Of a stretch of DNA of 64,000 bases, positions 1-12,100 are shown in pieces. This DNA comes from Atopsyche davidsoni (lineage: Eukaryota > Arthropoda > Insecta > Trichoptera > Hydrobiosidae), in NCBI GenBank assembly GCA_022113835.1, contig JAILWY010000018.1, positions 16,453,501 through 16,517,500 on the forward strand, in the 5' to 3' direction. The notes beneath the pieces are model-generated. The model saw only the letters and a list, made by a program, of their open reading frames with translations, had not been told where the DNA came from and ran no database searches. A program made the translations under genes and the position numbers. Position 1 is the first letter of the stretch. Each line of letters opens with the position of its first letter.

Positions 1-34
1 TGCCCCGACCTGTTCCTGAGCGGAAGCTGTCACC
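1..34 (+). CDS. Possible partial penultimate coding exon of an upstream gene
   Basis: The first bases are GC-rich compared with everything that follows. Read from base 3 they give ten codons (PRPVPERKLS plus a split codon) and stop at a plausible donor, GTGACT, at 35. Joined to the acceptor before 702, the split codon becomes CCG and the frame runs on for 29 codons including the stop. No family is recognisable from so short a stretch. The call rests only on composition, splice-site phase and an open frame, so it is tentative. Confidence 0.28.
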
Positions 35-701
35 GTGACTTACTATCAGAGCTGACGATGTACGCTCGAGCTTTATCCATGTATTCTGCTCGACGTATTA
101 CACATATAAATTTAAAATACAATAGCATTAAGCTTAAAATTTTTGGGTCGTAATGTTATCTTCAGAATTATTAATATGTATTTACTTTTTCGGTAATGTT
201 CTTATTTCCTTCCCCGATTACTCCCTGATTAATAAAAAGCGTTGCGTAACATGTAAAAACATGTGAAGCTTAATTTAATACTTTCTTGTTCTGTATATAT
301 TTTTTCTACTCCGTACAAGCACTCATATTTTTTAAGTTTAAGCTTTACATGTATACTATAATATTTTTGATGATTAATACTTTAAATAAAATAAAAAGAT
401 ACACAAAAGAGTGATTTCAGTAAATAAATAGAAATAAGATATTGTTTGCGCCTCCTCCTCCGGCAAACAAAAAAACACCATACAAAACAAAAATAGCCCT
501 GTGTTTGAACAAAAATCTAGACGAATGAATAAACCCTTGTAACCTTTGAAATAAACACGGAAAAAACTACGGATTTATAAAAACAAAAAATATTTTGGGC
601 GCAATGCTGAGCTGTTTGATTTATTGTTTCTTTTATTTGCTTTGTTGGATTAATAAAAAATATTTTTCAAATTTCATAATCAATATACTTTGTTGTTTCA
701 G
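35..701 (+). other. Putative intron between the two upstream exon candidates
   Basis: AT-rich sequence with several AATAAA-like words near 230-390, so part of it could instead be a 3'UTR if the first exon candidate is terminal. No open frame of note is seen. Confidence 0.2.
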
Positions 702-789
702 GGGAGCTCCGGAAACATCGGTGACCATGATGGGCAACGCAAACCACGCGCTAACTTTTAGTAACGACGTTGTATGCAGTAAAATGTGA
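702..789 (+). CDS. Possible terminal coding exon of the same upstream gene
   Basis: A good acceptor (TTGTTTCAG, ending at 701) precedes a GC-richer stretch. In the phase set by the candidate exon at 1-34 it reads GAPETSVTMMGNANHALTFS and continues to a TGA at 787-789. AT-rich, 3'UTR-like sequence follows. The phase match between the two pieces is the main support. There is no recognised domain. An alternative frame of the same stretch stays open to a TAG at about 760, so the frame is not certain. Confidence 0.3.
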
Positions 790-1242
790 AGTTAAATAGT
801 CCTGCTGTCTTTTTATACTTTATGTCTATTTATATTTTCATATGTTGCAATACTGTAATTCAGCAGCTGCGATATTTTAAAGAATTACATCACCAAAACA
901 TGATTTTTACTAGGGAGTCGGCATTTATAAGAAAGCCAAATAACACTACCGATATTTCAATAAATACAGCGATTACCGAAAACAGTTTGAAAGTTGTTAC
1001 TGATGAAACATTGTACATAAACCTGGGAAATAGCGAAGAAGAAAACTTATTTTTAATTCGTAGCTTAAACATTGCTCTATTTATAACATTGCGTCAAAAT
1101 GTAAAATTTTACAGAAACCTATCATCATTTTAATTTGTTCAAACCAGCACGCCACGTGACAATCACCAGATAACACAAGAAATTATACAAGATAATTTGG
1201 ATGTCAGTGAACGTGTCACGCACACACACAACACACACACAT

Positions 1243-1334
<92 letters not shown>

Positions 1335-4300
1335 GTATATATTTATTATATGGTTAACATGTTTAACAAATAAAATGAAGGTTATCAAATCGTTTCATTT
1401 TAAAGCCCAAAAAAGAAATAAAATAGATATCAAATTGTAAGTGTTTCAATATAAAAAAAATGTATCCTTAAGTAGATGCTAAAAGAAGGAATAAATTATT
1501 GAATTATATTTTATATGGAGTATAATTATTTTTTTAAGTGAAAAATTGATATCTCATTGTATTCCATTTCGAAGATAATTACGGAATGAGCGTTCTGACA
1601 AAAGGTAAGTAATACCAAATATTTTTAGATAAGTAGGGTGTTACCATGGTGATTAATGTATTTTTTTTGTTTTATTTTTAAATCGGAATTGATGAAATAT
1701 TATGTGAGATTATTTATCCTCTGACAATACTGCAATTATAATAAGTCACAGAAAAAAAACCGCAAGTAATGATTCTTATTTGATCAAATTTATGAAATAA
1801 AATTTGTTGTATGAAACTTAATAAATACTTTGTATTTGATATCCGATGATTAACCGATGATTAACAAGGTTATTTTTGATGTAATGCGTTTTCAAAATAA
1901 TACTTGAAATGCTTTAGTTTCGTAGAGTATTTAGTTAAACACAATGCTAATAAATTTAAGTATAGATTTAAATAAAAACTATAGAAGATCTTATAACGAA
2001 TCTTATAAAGAAGATATTTATAGAAGATCTTAAAAAGATTTACTATAGAAAAAAAAATAGCTCTACGTTGGGAATTCGGATTTTTATTTAATATTAAGAG
2101 TAAAATAAATATAGCAAATCATTGTGGCTTATAAATGAGAATACACAAAAACCAATTGTTAATTTTCTACTTGTTTGAAGAACTAATTGATTATTTTTTT
2201 AACATAAAAGGTCATTACTTATAAGTAATTTATTTAACAAGCATTTATAATAACAATTTTAAAAAAAATTATGAAAAAACCAGAATTTGAAAATTGTTGG
2301 CTTCTCTCGTACTCTTTAAATATACCGAGTTTTTTTTCAATAGATGATGTCATCCAGCATCATAGCCTTAGGAACGCTTCAGAATATGTGCTGAATCAGG
2401 GCTGGAAACATGACACCCACAAAGGCGCAATACAGCACTTAAAATCACAAGCAAGTATCACAAGCAAGTATCAAAAAGCATCACTTAAAAAACAATAGAA
2501 AAATATGGCGTTGTTTGTTTGAGTAAATTTGTATTAAAAATAACTAGAAGCCGGGAAGGGTTTTAAATGCGATAGAACCATTTTCAGATTTATTCCACTT
2601 TAAAACACGATGGAGCGAAGGGGTAGAAGGTAGCAGAGAGAGATAATGTTTAGTTTATATGGGGAGAAGTTTCAATACACATAAATATGCTCAACACAAG
2701 CGATAACCTGGGATAAACCCGCGGTGCTGGTGCACAATGCTATATATATTGTATACAATTTGGCAGAAATTTCGAGATAAAGGCGTTTCTATTGTAAAGC
2801 AAGGCTAAATTAAAATGAATTAATAAAAAAGTTCAATAATTATTGTAAATTCAACATTCTCTCCGCCAGTTAACCTCGCGTACAAAAATGACTGTTTTAA
2901 CATATTTAATTTATTTATTCAGATAAAATTAACTGAGAAATAAAAATACAGTACCAAAGAATTCTCGACAGTTTGTTCAGCTTCGTTAAATTATTTTTAT
3001 CGGTCAACAGTTTTTTTAACCATCAATTGAATAAAGTGAATTATTTCATTCTTTCAAAATATATGTTAGTCAGTATATATTCCAAAAGAAATCACATTTC
3101 AAGAAATAAAATTAATAATAACTGTTCTTAAATGTAACAGGCTAAATAATAATCTAAAAGCATTAATCTCCGTAAAATATTATTTTCTTTAAATTGTTTG
3201 TACGGCTGTACAAAAAAAAGTAAATATTAAAAATATAGAAGAGCGGCTCTTATACATTTTATAATCGAGTATGTATATAAAAAAAAATATTATTATAAAT
3301 TTAGTACTTTTACCAATACAATACAATTTGTATTTAAAGTAAAAAAATCACACATATATATAGTATATATATAAATATTTATATAATAACCTTTCAAAAT
3401 AAAGTTCTTTCAAAGACTTGCTATGCTTAAAAAATGTACCCCATAAAATTCACCCTAAAGATCTACTTGAGGGTGTGCGTTTTGTAGTGTAAAATAAAAA
3501 GATTTCCGTGATTTTTTAAACGAAACACCAAGGAAGCACAGTTCTCACAAATAACACATCTAAACTCTTTTATAAAATTTCATCAGAAAAGGTGCGCTGT
3601 GAACACTTTTACCTAGTTTATTTTATTCTACAATATACACTGTCAAGTTGTCACTTCATGAAATAATGAATGTTAGAAAAAATACCGTCGTGTTAGAACA
3701 ACTTAATCGAAAAATCATAAAAAGATTGAAAAGTTAAAACAGTATTATATGCTATACTTATTAAAAAATATAGCATTTGATACACAAGAAAAGTTATTAC
3801 ATGAAGTATAAATTAAATTTTCATGGAAAATGTTTAACTTACTAAGCATTTTCGGCATTTAAAAGTTTAAGAAAGTTCATTACAGATAAGCAAATTGCCT
3901 AAAGCAATAATCTGAAGCAGCCCTCGTCAACTATAATAAAAGTAATCAATTATAATTTTTACAGCTAAATTTTGTTTTATATTAATTAAATACTTATTTT
4001 AATGTGAATGGTGTACTTACTGAAAGATTTGTGCTTAAATAATATAATGACGCTGGTAACATGTATTGGATACACAAAAAAATACAAGTAATATGATGTA
4101 CGTAGCAACTTGGCACATGGAGAAGGAGGTTTTAAACGTTAAGTCCCTGATTGATCCCTATCCTTGAGGGAGGATCCCAAACAAGAGTAATTGGTTTTTT
4201 CAGAAAATATCTATAGAAATATTTATTACTAGATCTTTTCTAAAAAAAAGCGTTGTACAGATAAAATTTGAAATTCATTATTTTACTTCATATTTCAATG

Positions 4301-7300
4301 TTTTTTTATATTAATTAAAAACTCTGTGTATCATACAAATTTAAACAAGCAAAACCTCTAAAATATATTAAGAATAAATTTTAACAATGGATTTAAATGA
4401 AGTAAGTTTACAGTTCATTAAAAACAGATAAAATATTTAGTAATAAGTATTTTAAAAATAAAGTAAGTAAATTACTGCACTGTTGATTCAGAGAAACATA
4501 GCTTTATATGCTGTGAAATAAAACAACATATTTAGATTCAAAGAACGTTGCGTAATTACTGGCTAATGAGAAAAATTATTCAACAAGAATTTTATATTTT
4601 AGGTATCCTGCTTCTTAAAATAATGATTCACTTTAATTAAAAATAACAAAAATGTATATTATATTGTAAGTCGTATATTTGTTAGAATAATATTTGATGT
4701 TCATAAATAATTCTTGAAATAGCATGTTAAGTATACCAGATATGATAAAATCGATTATCGAGTTTATGAAAATCATATATTGGATATATCATATTATTTA
4801 TTAAATTAATTACTATTTAAATTGTAATAATGTAGCAATAAACATCCTAAAATGTAGCATACATTATCAGTTTTTGTTAAAATCGCTCAATAAGCAATGT
4901 TTGTTTTTAAAGTGTTTCATTTATAGAAAATTAATTGGCTCTTTATATACAATCATAGTAGCAGCCGTTAGTCCATAAAATTTTGGGTTACGTCCGAGGA
5001 ACAAATAAAAGTTCACCCTCGAGGGTTCTAGAAGGTTCTACCAAAAAGGAGCTTTTCTCGGTAATCCAAGTTAATAGTAAGATTATTTTCATCGAGTCGG
5101 CACTCGTTTCATAAAAAGATGCGATGCTCTAATATATTCAATCATTGACTTTTTTTTTTTAATAAAAAGATATCATTTCACAAAACACCCAAAAACCAAT
5201 AAAAGTTCCCTCGAAGGTTGTATAGTGAATATCTCAAGCAAATAAAAAAGGACGATATATGAGTTATATGACATAAAAAAACTATTGTTTTAATTATAAG
5301 GGTAGATAAGACAATATAGCCCTGATAAACAGAATGAGGAATCAAAATACCCCATTTAAATACGTTAAGGGTCGGTGAGTGAAAACGCCCATAACGATAT
5401 TCGAGAGAAATACCATTTTAAAATATGGTATTGATTAATAAAAAATTAAATAAACGATATTTTCATTGCTTCAGCCATTTTAATGGGTGGCGAGAATGAA
5501 ATGTGCTTCTCAAAGTGAGTTGGAGTAGGTAAACTTATAAAAGCTGTGATAGACGATTAAATTCTGAATGCCAACACACTTGAAATCTCTTAGTGATCGC
5601 AGGCTCGATTTAAATTATTACTTTTATTATTAGTGAATGTATTAGTGACTATTATTTAGTTTTTTTTCATGTATATTAAAAATGCTGGTTTAGTATTTTT
5701 GGTTTAGTACTGGCTATTATTAATATTATTTAAAAGCATGTGTCATTTCTGCTCATATTTTAAAAATTATCAATATTGATCATCATATCTATAAACATGT
5801 GTCAAAAATGGCAAAGGAATATGTAAAGTATTTTTATCATTGAAAACCTCAAATACGACGCCAAAATATACGCAAGAATTTATTTCGCTCCCTGTTGACT
5901 GTGATATTTATTATTCACATTTCGAATGAACAAAGCTTTCTTCAGCAAAATATTATTTTTTAAAATGGAGTAAAAGTATAATAACTCTATAAAACCATTG
6001 CTACAGCATTTGTACAATATTACCCGTACTGATAAACTTCTCTTTGGTATCATAAAATTCAAATTACATTACTAAAAGTCACGCATCATGTAGAATGTAC
6101 ATTTCTAAAAATAACCAAGTCTACTGCTTCTCTTAATGATAGAAGTCATGAAAACGGTAGATTTTAATTGAGTCTCTTTACTACTTATTGATTGATTCCT
6201 TGTACATGTGTGCTTCTGGAGTGGCGATGAATCAGAGATTAATTGGGAAGTTTGTAGTGCGGCAGCAAGTTTTGGTACATATGAAATTAAACAGACCTCA
6301 TCAATAAACTTTCACATTATAAACACGCACACACACACATCTATATATATATATAAATCACACACACATCTTTTATATATAATATTGGCTATACTTATAA
6401 TAATGCAAAATACTGAAATCGATACATACTGAAAGGTTCATATGTTCTTGTGTATTACGATATGAAATAATCTCCCTCCTAGTATGATTCCCCTGGCTAT
6501 GGATTACATTTACGAAATCAATTTATCGTAAATAAGATTACTCTTTATAGCGAATAAGAGTTGTTATGTTTAAAAAAAATACACGAGGCCCTCTCCAGAA
6601 TCAAAAAAAGCTTACTTATATTATTGAATTATATATATTTTAAATTCTTATTCACCAAAATAACCAAACTCATAAATTGATTATAAAAACGGACTAGTCG
6701 GTACTTACATGTAATTTTTTTAAAAATATATAAGCCTATTATGTTTTATTTATTTATAACGTTTCGATCGTCAAAAGAACAAATAATCCCAGCTGCACAC
6801 GTTAACCTCTGTCCAATATATTTTTCAATGTGTTTATTTATCTAAAAAGTTTCGTTTCTTGCATAAATTTCCAATTGTTTATTCAAAACACTAATTTCAT
6901 TTCTTTTATCGTATTATTGATTACTTTAAAGGTAACTACGATGTTTACCATTCTTGTGATCGACAGGTGCTAGAATTCTTAGTCACATGAAGGTTGATAT
7001 CCTAAATAAACTTCTAGTAATTAATTACTATCAGATCCAAGTCAAGTCTGGGTAGTTAATGGGGGTAGAAGGCAGAGTCTGCAGCAACCGGGGAAGCGGT
7101 ATTAAGCATACTTAACCGCATTTCGTAATGAAGTTGGTTAGAAGATTGTTTCTTCCATAAACTGTTTTTTTGCTTCAGTAAATTAAAATATAGAAAATTC
7201 ATGACAAGAAAATGTTAATGTATCTCGCGATGCTTATTTTCACTTATTGAAATTACAGAGTTTGAGATAAATTGTAGTATCAACATATCCATTACTAAAA

Positions 7301-7810
7301 TAATATTTATAAAATTGAATCTTTTTTTTTGTTTTTATTTATTGCTTTAAAATAATATTTTTTATTTTTGTTAATTGTACAGATGTAAAAAATAATTATA
7401 AAATCGGGTAATAATAAAAATGAAAATTGTGTTTATTTGATATAAAGCTATATTTGAACTTGATAAATGAACTTATATGTTATTGTGAACAACGGTACGT
7501 GCCTTAAGCTTCGTATTTCTTAATGATCTTTAAAATTGAGTTTTTTTTTCGGTTATACGACACCGTACATAAATTTCCGTAGGATCAGAAAACCTTGCTT
7601 TTTTATTAAAATAATTCAGAGGTATATTAACAAAACTATGAAGCTCATTTACATAACCTTTATAAATGCAAATATAAGATTTTTTTACATATTCCGCGAG
7701 TATTTTTAGTATAAGCTTTTATGATTGTGGTTTAAAAAAATATACAAACTAATAAATTTCGAATGATACCAATTAAAATTATTTTTATTAAAAATGACTA
7801 CTATTACTAA
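790..7810. other. AT-rich intergenic DNA, no gene seen
   Basis: Seven kilobases of low-complexity AT-rich sequence. All open frames are short and of random composition. A slightly GC-richer patch at about 2,271-2,500 carries a 75-codon ATG frame with a small internal direct repeat (AGCAAGTATCA twice). It has no recognisable domain and may be conserved non-coding DNA. A short (CA)n tract lies at 6,325-6,370. Nothing else can be supported. Confidence 0.6.
1220..1331. repeat. Compound (CA)n-(TA)n microsatellite
   Basis: An AC-rich tract (about 1220-1273) passes directly into an uninterrupted AT dinucleotide tract (about 1274-1331). The minus-strand open frame over it (poly Ile-Tyr, then Cys-Val) is a trivial product of the repeat. 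Confidence 0.95.
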
Positions 7811-8118
7811 CTAGTAATGTAGCCCGTCACAAAATGACGAATTTGATGAACGATGCGTCTAAATTCTCGCGGTTAACGACATCTCGCGGCGAAGAAGTGA
7901 ATTATATAATTAAAGTTTAGCTAAAGCATATTTTAAAGTTTATGAATGAAAATATTATCCTATCGTCTTGAAATTCGGCACATAGCTGCGGAAAAATTTA
8001 CTTAACTTATGTGCAAAAAATCAGCGTTGTATCTTTTAAGATATTCTATACAGAACGGAAAAATGAAACATACATACAAACATACAAATAAACACACAAT
8101 GGCTATTATTATAGTAGA
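7811..8118 (-). mobile_element. Non-autonomous Helitron, copy 1 (308 bp)
   Basis: Read on the minus strand it begins TCTACTATAATAATAG at 8118, after an A. It ends with a short hairpin (CGTCA-TTTTG-TGACG), a 10-base spacer and CTAG at 7811, followed by T. A 5' TC, a 3' hairpin about 10 bases before CTRR, and insertion between A and T without target duplication are the hallmarks of Helitrons. The left end and the 7,920-8,115 part match the element at 36,450-37,099, including a long shared block around 7,940-8,060. No coding capacity remains. Confidence 0.8.
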
Positions 8119-8343
8119 TATTTTGAATAAAAATACTTGAGTGATTTTCCACATTTTTGTTTTTATTAGTGACCGGTTTCGCCAACCTTTCACGTTGGCA
8201 TTATCAAACAGAGTCTGAAACATGAAAGGTTGGCGAAACCGGTCACTAATAAAAACAAAAATGTGGAAAATCACTCAAGTATTTTTATTCAAAATATTAA
8301 AATGGAATTCCACCAAGTACTCTCTGTCAAAAATATTGAATTT
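8119..8343. mobile_element. Fold-back element HH-B, copy 1
   Basis: Near-perfect inverted repeat: about 75 bases at 8118-8192 are the reverse complement of 8223-8297, with a 30-base loop. A terminal segment at 8302-8343 matches (reversed) the outer end of the copies at 17.8 kb and 50.8 kb (CAATATTTTTGACAGAGAG). The minus-strand loop and arm contain TTGATAA, T, GCCAAC, a loop, GTTGGC, then GAAACCGGTC, the hammerhead-like order discussed in the findings. It abuts the 5' end of the Helitron. No protein is encoded. Confidence 0.85.
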
Positions 8344-8348
8344 ACTAT

Positions 8349-8616
8349 TACTAACATAATAAGCAAATTAGTTCACACATAGAAGATGATTAAAGAAATA
8401 TCGTCGTGATTTGACACATCCCACATCCCCAAGCATACATGGCCTGGGGATGTGGGTTCAAATCCCACACAAATCACGATGATATTTTTCTGAGAATTTC
8501 TTTAATCATCTTCTATGTGTGAAATAATGTGCCTAATCCTATTAGTAATAATATAATAAACCCGTAATGGGTAATAAATACGCATCTGATTGACGTTCAA
8601 TAAAAAAAATAGACAT
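8349..8616 (+). mobile_element. tRNA-derived SINE palindrome, copy 1
   Basis: A tRNA-like T arm (GTGGG-TTCAAAT-CCCAC, 8452-8468, a B-box match) is followed by the family's conserved tail: TATTTTTCTGAGAATTTC, then TCTATGTGTGAA, then a segment ending AATAGACAT. Upstream lies an inverted partial copy of the same sequence, so 8,360-8,530 forms a hairpin. The anticodon-loop position corresponding to U33 is not T and the 5' half is truncated, so this is not a functional tRNA. Confidence 0.8.
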
Positions 8617-9020
8617 AAAAATGACTACATACTTTGAAAATTGTGAAAACTGATAAAACGTAAAAGTTGACATTTAATAAATAATAATGTAAACCGGTGG
8701 CACAATTTCCTTGTAGATATTGATAAATCATAATCACACGTAAAATAAATAAAAAGGGAAGTAAGTGATACAAATGTTCCAGGAAGTGTGGAAGAATGGG
8801 TAATAAATACGCATATGATTGAGGTTCAATCCAAAAAATAGACATAAAAATGACTACATACTTTGAAAATTGTGAAAACTGATAAAACGTAAAAGTTGAC
8901 ATTTAATAAATAATAATATAAACAGGTGGCACAATTTCCTTGTAAATATTGATAAATCATAATCACACGTAAAATAAATAAAAAGGGAAGTAAGTGATAC
9001 AAATGTTCCAGGAAGTGAGG
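8568..9020 (+). repeat. Tandem duplication, two units of about 229 bp
   Basis: The segment starting at 8568 repeats from 8797 with only a handful of substitutions, up to about 9020. The unit begins inside the SINE tail (GGGTAATAAATACGCAT) and includes about 190 bp of flanking DNA. It is therefore a segmental tandem duplication that captured a SINE end, not a transposon unit. Long minus-strand frames across it are mirrored in both copies but have no ATG of note. Confidence 0.9.
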
Positions 9021-9175
9021 ACGCGTCGCTAGGGACGCCCGCAGCCGACGCCGACCGACGCCAGCCGACGACAACCGACGACAACCGACGCCAGCTGTCG
9101 GTGCACAGTGGGTCCCGAGCGTCCGTTATCGGCGGTCGTTTCGGAAGGGAAAGCTCTCTTTTTCAGAAGCTCTAT
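9020..9175 (+). promoter_or_regulatory. GC-rich patch with a 10-bp tandem repeat; candidate promoter/5'UTR region
   Basis: An abrupt GC- and CpG-rich island. 9041-9100 is a 10-bp tandem array of CCGACGCCAG/CCGACGACAA-type units, followed by further GC-rich unique sequence. It is the only such island between the upstream gene and the GPCR start codon 4.6 kb downstream. A usable donor (GAAG|GTACAC) occurs near 9,322 and an acceptor (TTTTCATAG) at about 13,660. A 5' non-coding exon of the receptor starting here is possible but unproven. Confidence 0.35.
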
Positions 9176-12100
9176 AGTATACCTCTTTCTGTGCTAACAA
9201 AACAAACAAGTGCTTTGTTTTTCTTTATAATAGAGTGTAAATATGTGCTGTGATTGTTTACGTGATAAATATATTGCTTTTTAAAATCGAAAGGATAATT
9301 ATTTAATAATGTATGTTTTGAAGGTACACAATATTATGATGTAACTACATAAAACATTCAATGTTTGGTTTACATTTCTTGAATACTTTTTTTATGTTTT
9401 CAAGCTAAAAAATAGGTTTTTTAACTTAAAGATTCAACAGTATGAATGTTTGATATACACGCGTGTTTATATAAACAGTTTAGCTTTTTTTTTTTCTTCT
9501 TATGGTTTAATATTAAAAATACTAGTATGCGGGTAGAGTTGTTTATAAATATATTTGAGTGCTTATTAGTTTCCTGCATGTTTAAGGGTAATAATAAATT
9601 TATTTCTATGACTCTGTTGCTAAGATTTTATAAACGCTTTAAACTACTTTTAGTTGGTTGCTCGCTTTTATTGTACTGACTCAGATCATGATTTCCGATT
9701 TTTTTATAATTAAGACAGTTATTTATAAGCAGGTACACGAGTTGGCCAGTTAGTTGGCTCTCCTTTGTGAAATAGAAAATAAATATCACTTGAAAAGAAA
9801 TATTGATTTGATCAATATATACGGCGCGATAATTATATTTTTTCAAGTTATGAATGGATTTCTAAAGTTATTTTATTCTTGAAAAAAAATTACTGATAAC
9901 TCCACAAAAAAATATTGAAACGGCAAGCTTTTCGGCTTTTAAATTTCCAAACGCAACTTCTGTATAAATAGGGTGAAATCACTACTTCACTAGATCCTTA
10001 TTAGCTTATTTGAATGAGAGACACTAATGATAGACTATACACAAGGTTTATTGTACGCATGTTCATGCGAATCGTAACTGAATAATCTTAATCAACGTAT
10101 TCATTTTATTTACATAAAAAACAAACAAATAATACGAAGAACCTTTGAATATTCATAAGAGTTAAATTAACGTAATATAAAGTTGGTTCAAGAGGAAAGC
10201 TTCAGTGCACCAGATTTTAGCGCAATACTGCCTTGGACATATCATCTTCCAGCTGTATAAGCATTATTTTACCCTCTGAGTTATTTCAGTTCATAAACAT
10301 ATACTTGTTTATATTATTCGATGAAAAGCTTCGATGACTTTATATTTGTTGATATCTAACTGCCTTGGAATGTTTTCAGCTTTTATGTACATTTGTCGAA
10401 TCCGTCTTTTTTGCTTCCGTGTATGGTTGATGGTATTATTTACTTATTAATGACTTTTTCTTTCGAGACACAATTGGAGACTAATTTGATAATAATATTT
10501 AATCGAGCATCGTTCTTATGTGACTACATCTCTTTTGTATTTCACCACTTGAAGATATAAACCCTCCTTTTGTTTGATAATTTAGCCTAGCGTATGCTCT
10601 GATGATCCCTTTTTATAGAGCACATTACAACTACTCTGTTACTAATTGAAATTAAGAGAAAATTACTTTATATATCTACACACTCTTTGTATAATACAAA
10701 ACTGGTTGTTTGTCTGTTTTTGATAATTAACATTTAGTTATTTTTTTTATATAAAATCAATGTAATCGAATTTGGCGGTATCTTAAAATAAAAGCAGTAA
10801 AATCGAATGAAAAAACTATAAAACAACATCAATAAAACAAGACGTTGCAATGAGATTTGTGAGCACGAACAACCCCATGGAACTTTGTCAATGTTGTCCG
10901 CTATAGCCTAGAATCATTTACCCGATAGTCACGTCTCTGATTTTTAAGGGTAGAAGTACTACCAAAATTAAAATAGCGCATTAACTTACAAAATATTTTA
11001 ATATTATCCCTATAATTAAATTTATTATTATGAAAAAATTAATAATTTATATACTGTCCCGATATTGTTACTAAAACTAAACCTCATTAAGATGCCTGTC
11101 TAGTAATGAAAAATGCGGAAAAAGTTTTGTTGGATTGACGCTAAATTACACAATTTTCACTGGAAACACGTGCACGTAATTCATTTCCATAATGGTACGT
11201 GCCGAGGCTTGACTTAGGGTCATTATTTATGATTAGATGAAGATTTAAAAAAATTGGCATAATAACCCAGTTCGGATGTAATTAACAAATAATAACACCA
11301 GAACAAATAAAATCATTAGCCGGGTATACAAAAAATACATACACATATAAATGAGTTTTCGCATTATATTGCATAGCAATATATTTTATAAAATACTGGT
11401 GGATATGAACCACAAAAAACGAAACTTTTAATCAATAATAATAATAGTAACATAAATAGTAATAATTGAATTATTAAATTAAAAAAAAAAACAATATTTA
11501 ATATATTCTAGTAATAATCCAAACCCGGCAAAATGATATGAATTTCAAGATGAATACAATAGTCAGCAGTTTTTTGACACTTCGTTTCGTAAAAATACTG
11601 TTATCCTTTATTAACAAGATGCGACATACAAACGTATTTATTATAAGTATAAAGTTAATTTATGTATCATAGTTTTAAGCTATGGTTGAATAAATATCAC
11701 AATATCATATTTTTTCAAACGACGAAAAACGCGATTTGTTAGAAAAACTAATAACTTTTTGATGTAAAAATTTTTTGAAAGCTTTTTAAACTAACTCGTA
11801 AATCAACACGCTTGCCTGTACTTCTTGGATTCGAGTCCGGACTTATTAATATTTTTTTTCCTTCTGCTTAATTTAAAACTGTATTCAGATTTAAAAAGGA
11901 GAAAGCATTTCTGAAAAAAATAATTCAAAATCTCTACAGTAAGAGTTACATTGAAAGCGTATTGAGTCACAAAACGTTTCTGTCTGTTTATCCAACTGCC
12001 CTTTCCTTTGCGACCTCTTATCTTCACAATGTGGCTGTATATTTACTCAGATTATTTAAACTTGACTGTCTTTTATTTGCAGTGTAAATATTTTTAAAAA

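Noticed and set aside
786..1133. 115-codon open frame with a hydrophobic start
   Set aside because: It opens with GTG right after an in-frame stop, lacks an early ATG and has random AT-rich composition.
1125..1388. Minus-strand frame of Ile-Tyr and Cys-Val repeats
   Set aside because: It is a translation of the dinucleotide microsatellite.
4990..5230. Two similar words (AATAAAAGTTC followed by CCCTCGA and GGTT) about 190 bases apart
   Set aside because: The match is short and gapped and does not extend, so no repeat family can be supported.
8118..8297. CRISPR-like array or microRNA precursor
   Set aside because: There are no regularly spaced direct repeats; the hairpin is far longer and more perfect than a microRNA precursor and is repeated elsewhere as a mobile element.
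8452..8468. Possible functional tRNA gene (T-arm/B-box matches here and in other copies)
   Set aside because: Copies are dispersed, truncated or inverted, the anticodon loop lacks T at position 33, and a common non-tRNA tail follows; they are SINEs.
8597..9084. Overlapping minus-strand frames of 76-101 codons
   Set aside because: They repeat because the DNA is tandemly duplicated; composition is AT-driven and part lies in the SINE tail.
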